Assembly (NCBI GenBank): GCA_009909035.1
Contig: JAAAOB010000141.1
Coordinates: 1-64,000, forward strand
Direction of reading: 5' to 3'
Source of the DNA: Bacteroidota bacterium
Lineage (GTDB): Bacteria; Bacteroidota; Rhodothermia; Balneolales; Balneolaceae
Length of the DNA stretch: 64,000 bases
This document shows, in pieces, positions 62,968 through 64,000 of the stretch. The number at the start of each line of letters is the position of its first letter. Positions within the stretch are counted from its first letter, which is position 1. The notes below the pieces were generated by a model that did not search any database, was not told the DNA's origin, and worked only from the letters and a program-made list of their open reading frames with translations. The translations under genes and the position numbers were made by a program.

Positions 62968-64000
62968 TTGTCGTTTCATCAATTTCGACTAAGTTCTGAT
63001 ATTTTGAAGGGGTTAAAAGATGTACAGATTGAAAGCCCCTCACTGCTGCAAAAGAAAATTTTTAATGAGGTTGAAACCGGTTCCGATTTAGTTATCAACA
63101 CTACGTCCGGCGAAAAACCGGAGCTTGGATATTTGCTGTCTCTTTTGAATTCGATATCGAAGTCCGACCGGCGCCAGGGCACACGAGCCATCATCCTTGC
63201 ATCGGACAGCAAACGCGCAAGCGAGCTGGACGAGTGGGTTTGGGCTATTGGATACCACGCGGGGATAGAGAGTGCCTGCCTGGCCGGTGACGGTGATACC
63301 AAAAAAGATCTTGCCACCCTGTCAGCGGGGCCGGTTATTGTGATCTCCACACCCAAACGCCTGGCCGATATCCTGGAAACAGGTCGCATGGTGTTCCGTG
63401 AAGTGGAACAGCTGATTGTTGACCAGGCGGAGCAGGTGAAAGAGTGGGCTCCGGTTGAAGTAATCAACAAAAGAATCATCAATCGTAAGTGTCAGAAAAT
63501 CTTTGCCGCCGCCAAAGACAGTCAGGAACTGCGTGAGGCGGAAAATAAACTTCTTGAAGACCCGAAACTGGTTACACCATCCGAAAAAACAGAATCCCGC
63601 AAGACCACCTTTACGAAAGATGTAATAAAAAAAGATCTGACCCAGTATTATATCAATGTGCCGCCTCGATCAAAGATATCTATTCTGATGGCGCACCTTG
63701 ATGAGAATAAGAATGATACAGTCGTAATTTTTGCTGCTTCCCGACGAACAGCAGACCGGCTCTATAAAATACTCAGGAAGAGCGGGCGGCGAGCGGTCAG
63801 CGTTCACGACAAAGTGGACAAAAAAACATATGATCAGCGCTTTGGTATGTTTACCGATGGAAACGTTCAGCATTTGATCGTAGGTGAACTATCCGCCGCA
63901 GATATTGCTCTCGAACATGCCACGAAAGTGATTAATTACGATGTTCCCGAGGATGTCAATGAGTACAAGTTACGTGCAGAACTGGTTGGCGACGGCAAGG
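62968..64000 (+). CDS. DEAD-box helicase-like protein with degenerate ATPase motifs (partial, runs off right edge)
   Basis: 344 codons are visible from a TTG at 62968, preceded by AGAGG at 7 bp. The general order is that of a DEAD-box RNA helicase: Q-like segment (IESPSLLQKKIF, Gln28), Walker A position, motif Ib (STPKRLADIL), motif II, motif IV (VVIFAASRRTADRLY), and motif V (LIVGELSAADIALEHATKVI, then NYDVP). The key residues are gone: Walker A reads NTTSGEKP instead of AxTGSGKT, motif II reads VDQAEQ instead of DEAD, SAT reads AAK, and the motif VI region has lost its HRxGRxGR. It is probably an RNA-binding pseudo-helicase. Confidence 0.8.
   Translation, partial: MSFHQFRLSSDILKGLKDVQIESPSLLQKKIFNEVETGSDLVINTTSGEKPELGYLLSLLNSISKSDRRQGTRAIILASDSKRASELDEWVWAIGYHAGIESACLAGDGDTKKDLATLSAGPVIVISTPKRLADILETGRMVFREVEQLIVDQAEQVKEWAPVEVINKRIINRKCQKIFAAAKDSQELREAENKLLEDPKLVTPSEKTESRKTTFTKDVIKKDLTQYYINVPPRSKISILMAHLDENKNDTVVIFAASRRTADRLYKILRKSGRRAVSVHDKVDKKTYDQRFGMFTDGNVQHLIVGELSAADIALEHATKVINYDVPEDVNEYKLRAELVGDGK

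Noticed and set aside
1-64000. tRNA, rRNA, riboswitch, insertion sequence or prophage
   Set aside because: No T-loop/anticodon-arm patterns, rRNA segments, transposase or phage structural genes were recognised on reading both strands.

Overview
The window looks like a chromosomal segment of a marine or halophilic bacterium of the Balneolota/Rhodothermota/Bacteroidota group. The support is indirect. Two secreted proteins end in the type IX secretion sorting domain with its YPNPFNP signature. There is a DUF5117-type zinc protease lipoprotein, a DUF3179 lipoprotein, and a carbamoyl-phosphate synthase large subunit that stops before the C-terminal regulatory domain. Capsule genes are of the Wzi/Wzc/SLBB kind, and a non-rRNA gene for a 23S-IVP-like four-helix bundle protein is present. 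No rRNA, tRNA, CRISPR array, prophage or intact insertion sequence was found.

Layout. 1-20,100 is a surface-polysaccharide region, almost all on the minus strand. It holds a CDP-hexose module (rfbF, rfbG, an rfbC-like epimerase, and a SAF-domain homoserine-dehydrogenase-like enzyme cut by the left edge), a nucleotidyltransferase with a TTG start, a double-domain GT2 glycosyltransferase and a Wzi-like outer-membrane protein. These are followed by a broken epimerase tail, a sulfotransferase, a WbpP-like UDP-HexNAc 4-epimerase, a short SLBB protein, a Wzc-like tyrosine kinase, an MsbA/PglK-like ABC exporter and WecB. Two paralogous lipoproteins with a conserved Cys and Gln that resemble an internal-thioester domain sit inside this region, with a palindromic repeat cluster between them.

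20,290-35,460 is mixed metabolism and envelope: aat, a sorting-domain protein, a zinc protease, an Fe-S Rrf2 regulator with its own likely operator driving hemN, a secreted thioredoxin, a beta-barrel/DUF3179 pair, OsmC, a flavodoxin-fold oxidoreductase, ergothioneine genes egtB-egtD and an alpha/beta hydrolase. 35,462-37,046 is a repeat array of about 177-bp units organised as dimers of about 354 bp, surrounding a four-helix bundle gene.

37,246-46,079 is core metabolism on the plus strand (carA, carB, ddl, a peptide-type binding protein, nadK, mdh). Three of these genes carry unrelated short repeats at their 3' ends. 46,433-48,585 is a tight three-gene operon of pilin-like membrane-anchored proteins without a recognisable prepilin cleavage site. 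48,611-62,512 is housekeeping: trhO, a sorting-domain metallopeptidase, hemW, a gamma-carbonic anhydrase, a DsbA-like protein, sufE, a triple-PAS protein, an acyl-CoA dehydrogenase, uvrB, a methyltransferase, secG and an MscS channel. The last gene is an SRAP-family protein that has lost its catalytic residues. The right edge is a DEAD-box-like protein with broken ATPase motifs.

The genes most worth a second look are the putative thioester lipoproteins, the pilin-like triad, the four-helix bundle/repeat locus, and the two catalytically degenerate DNA/RNA enzymes near the right edge.
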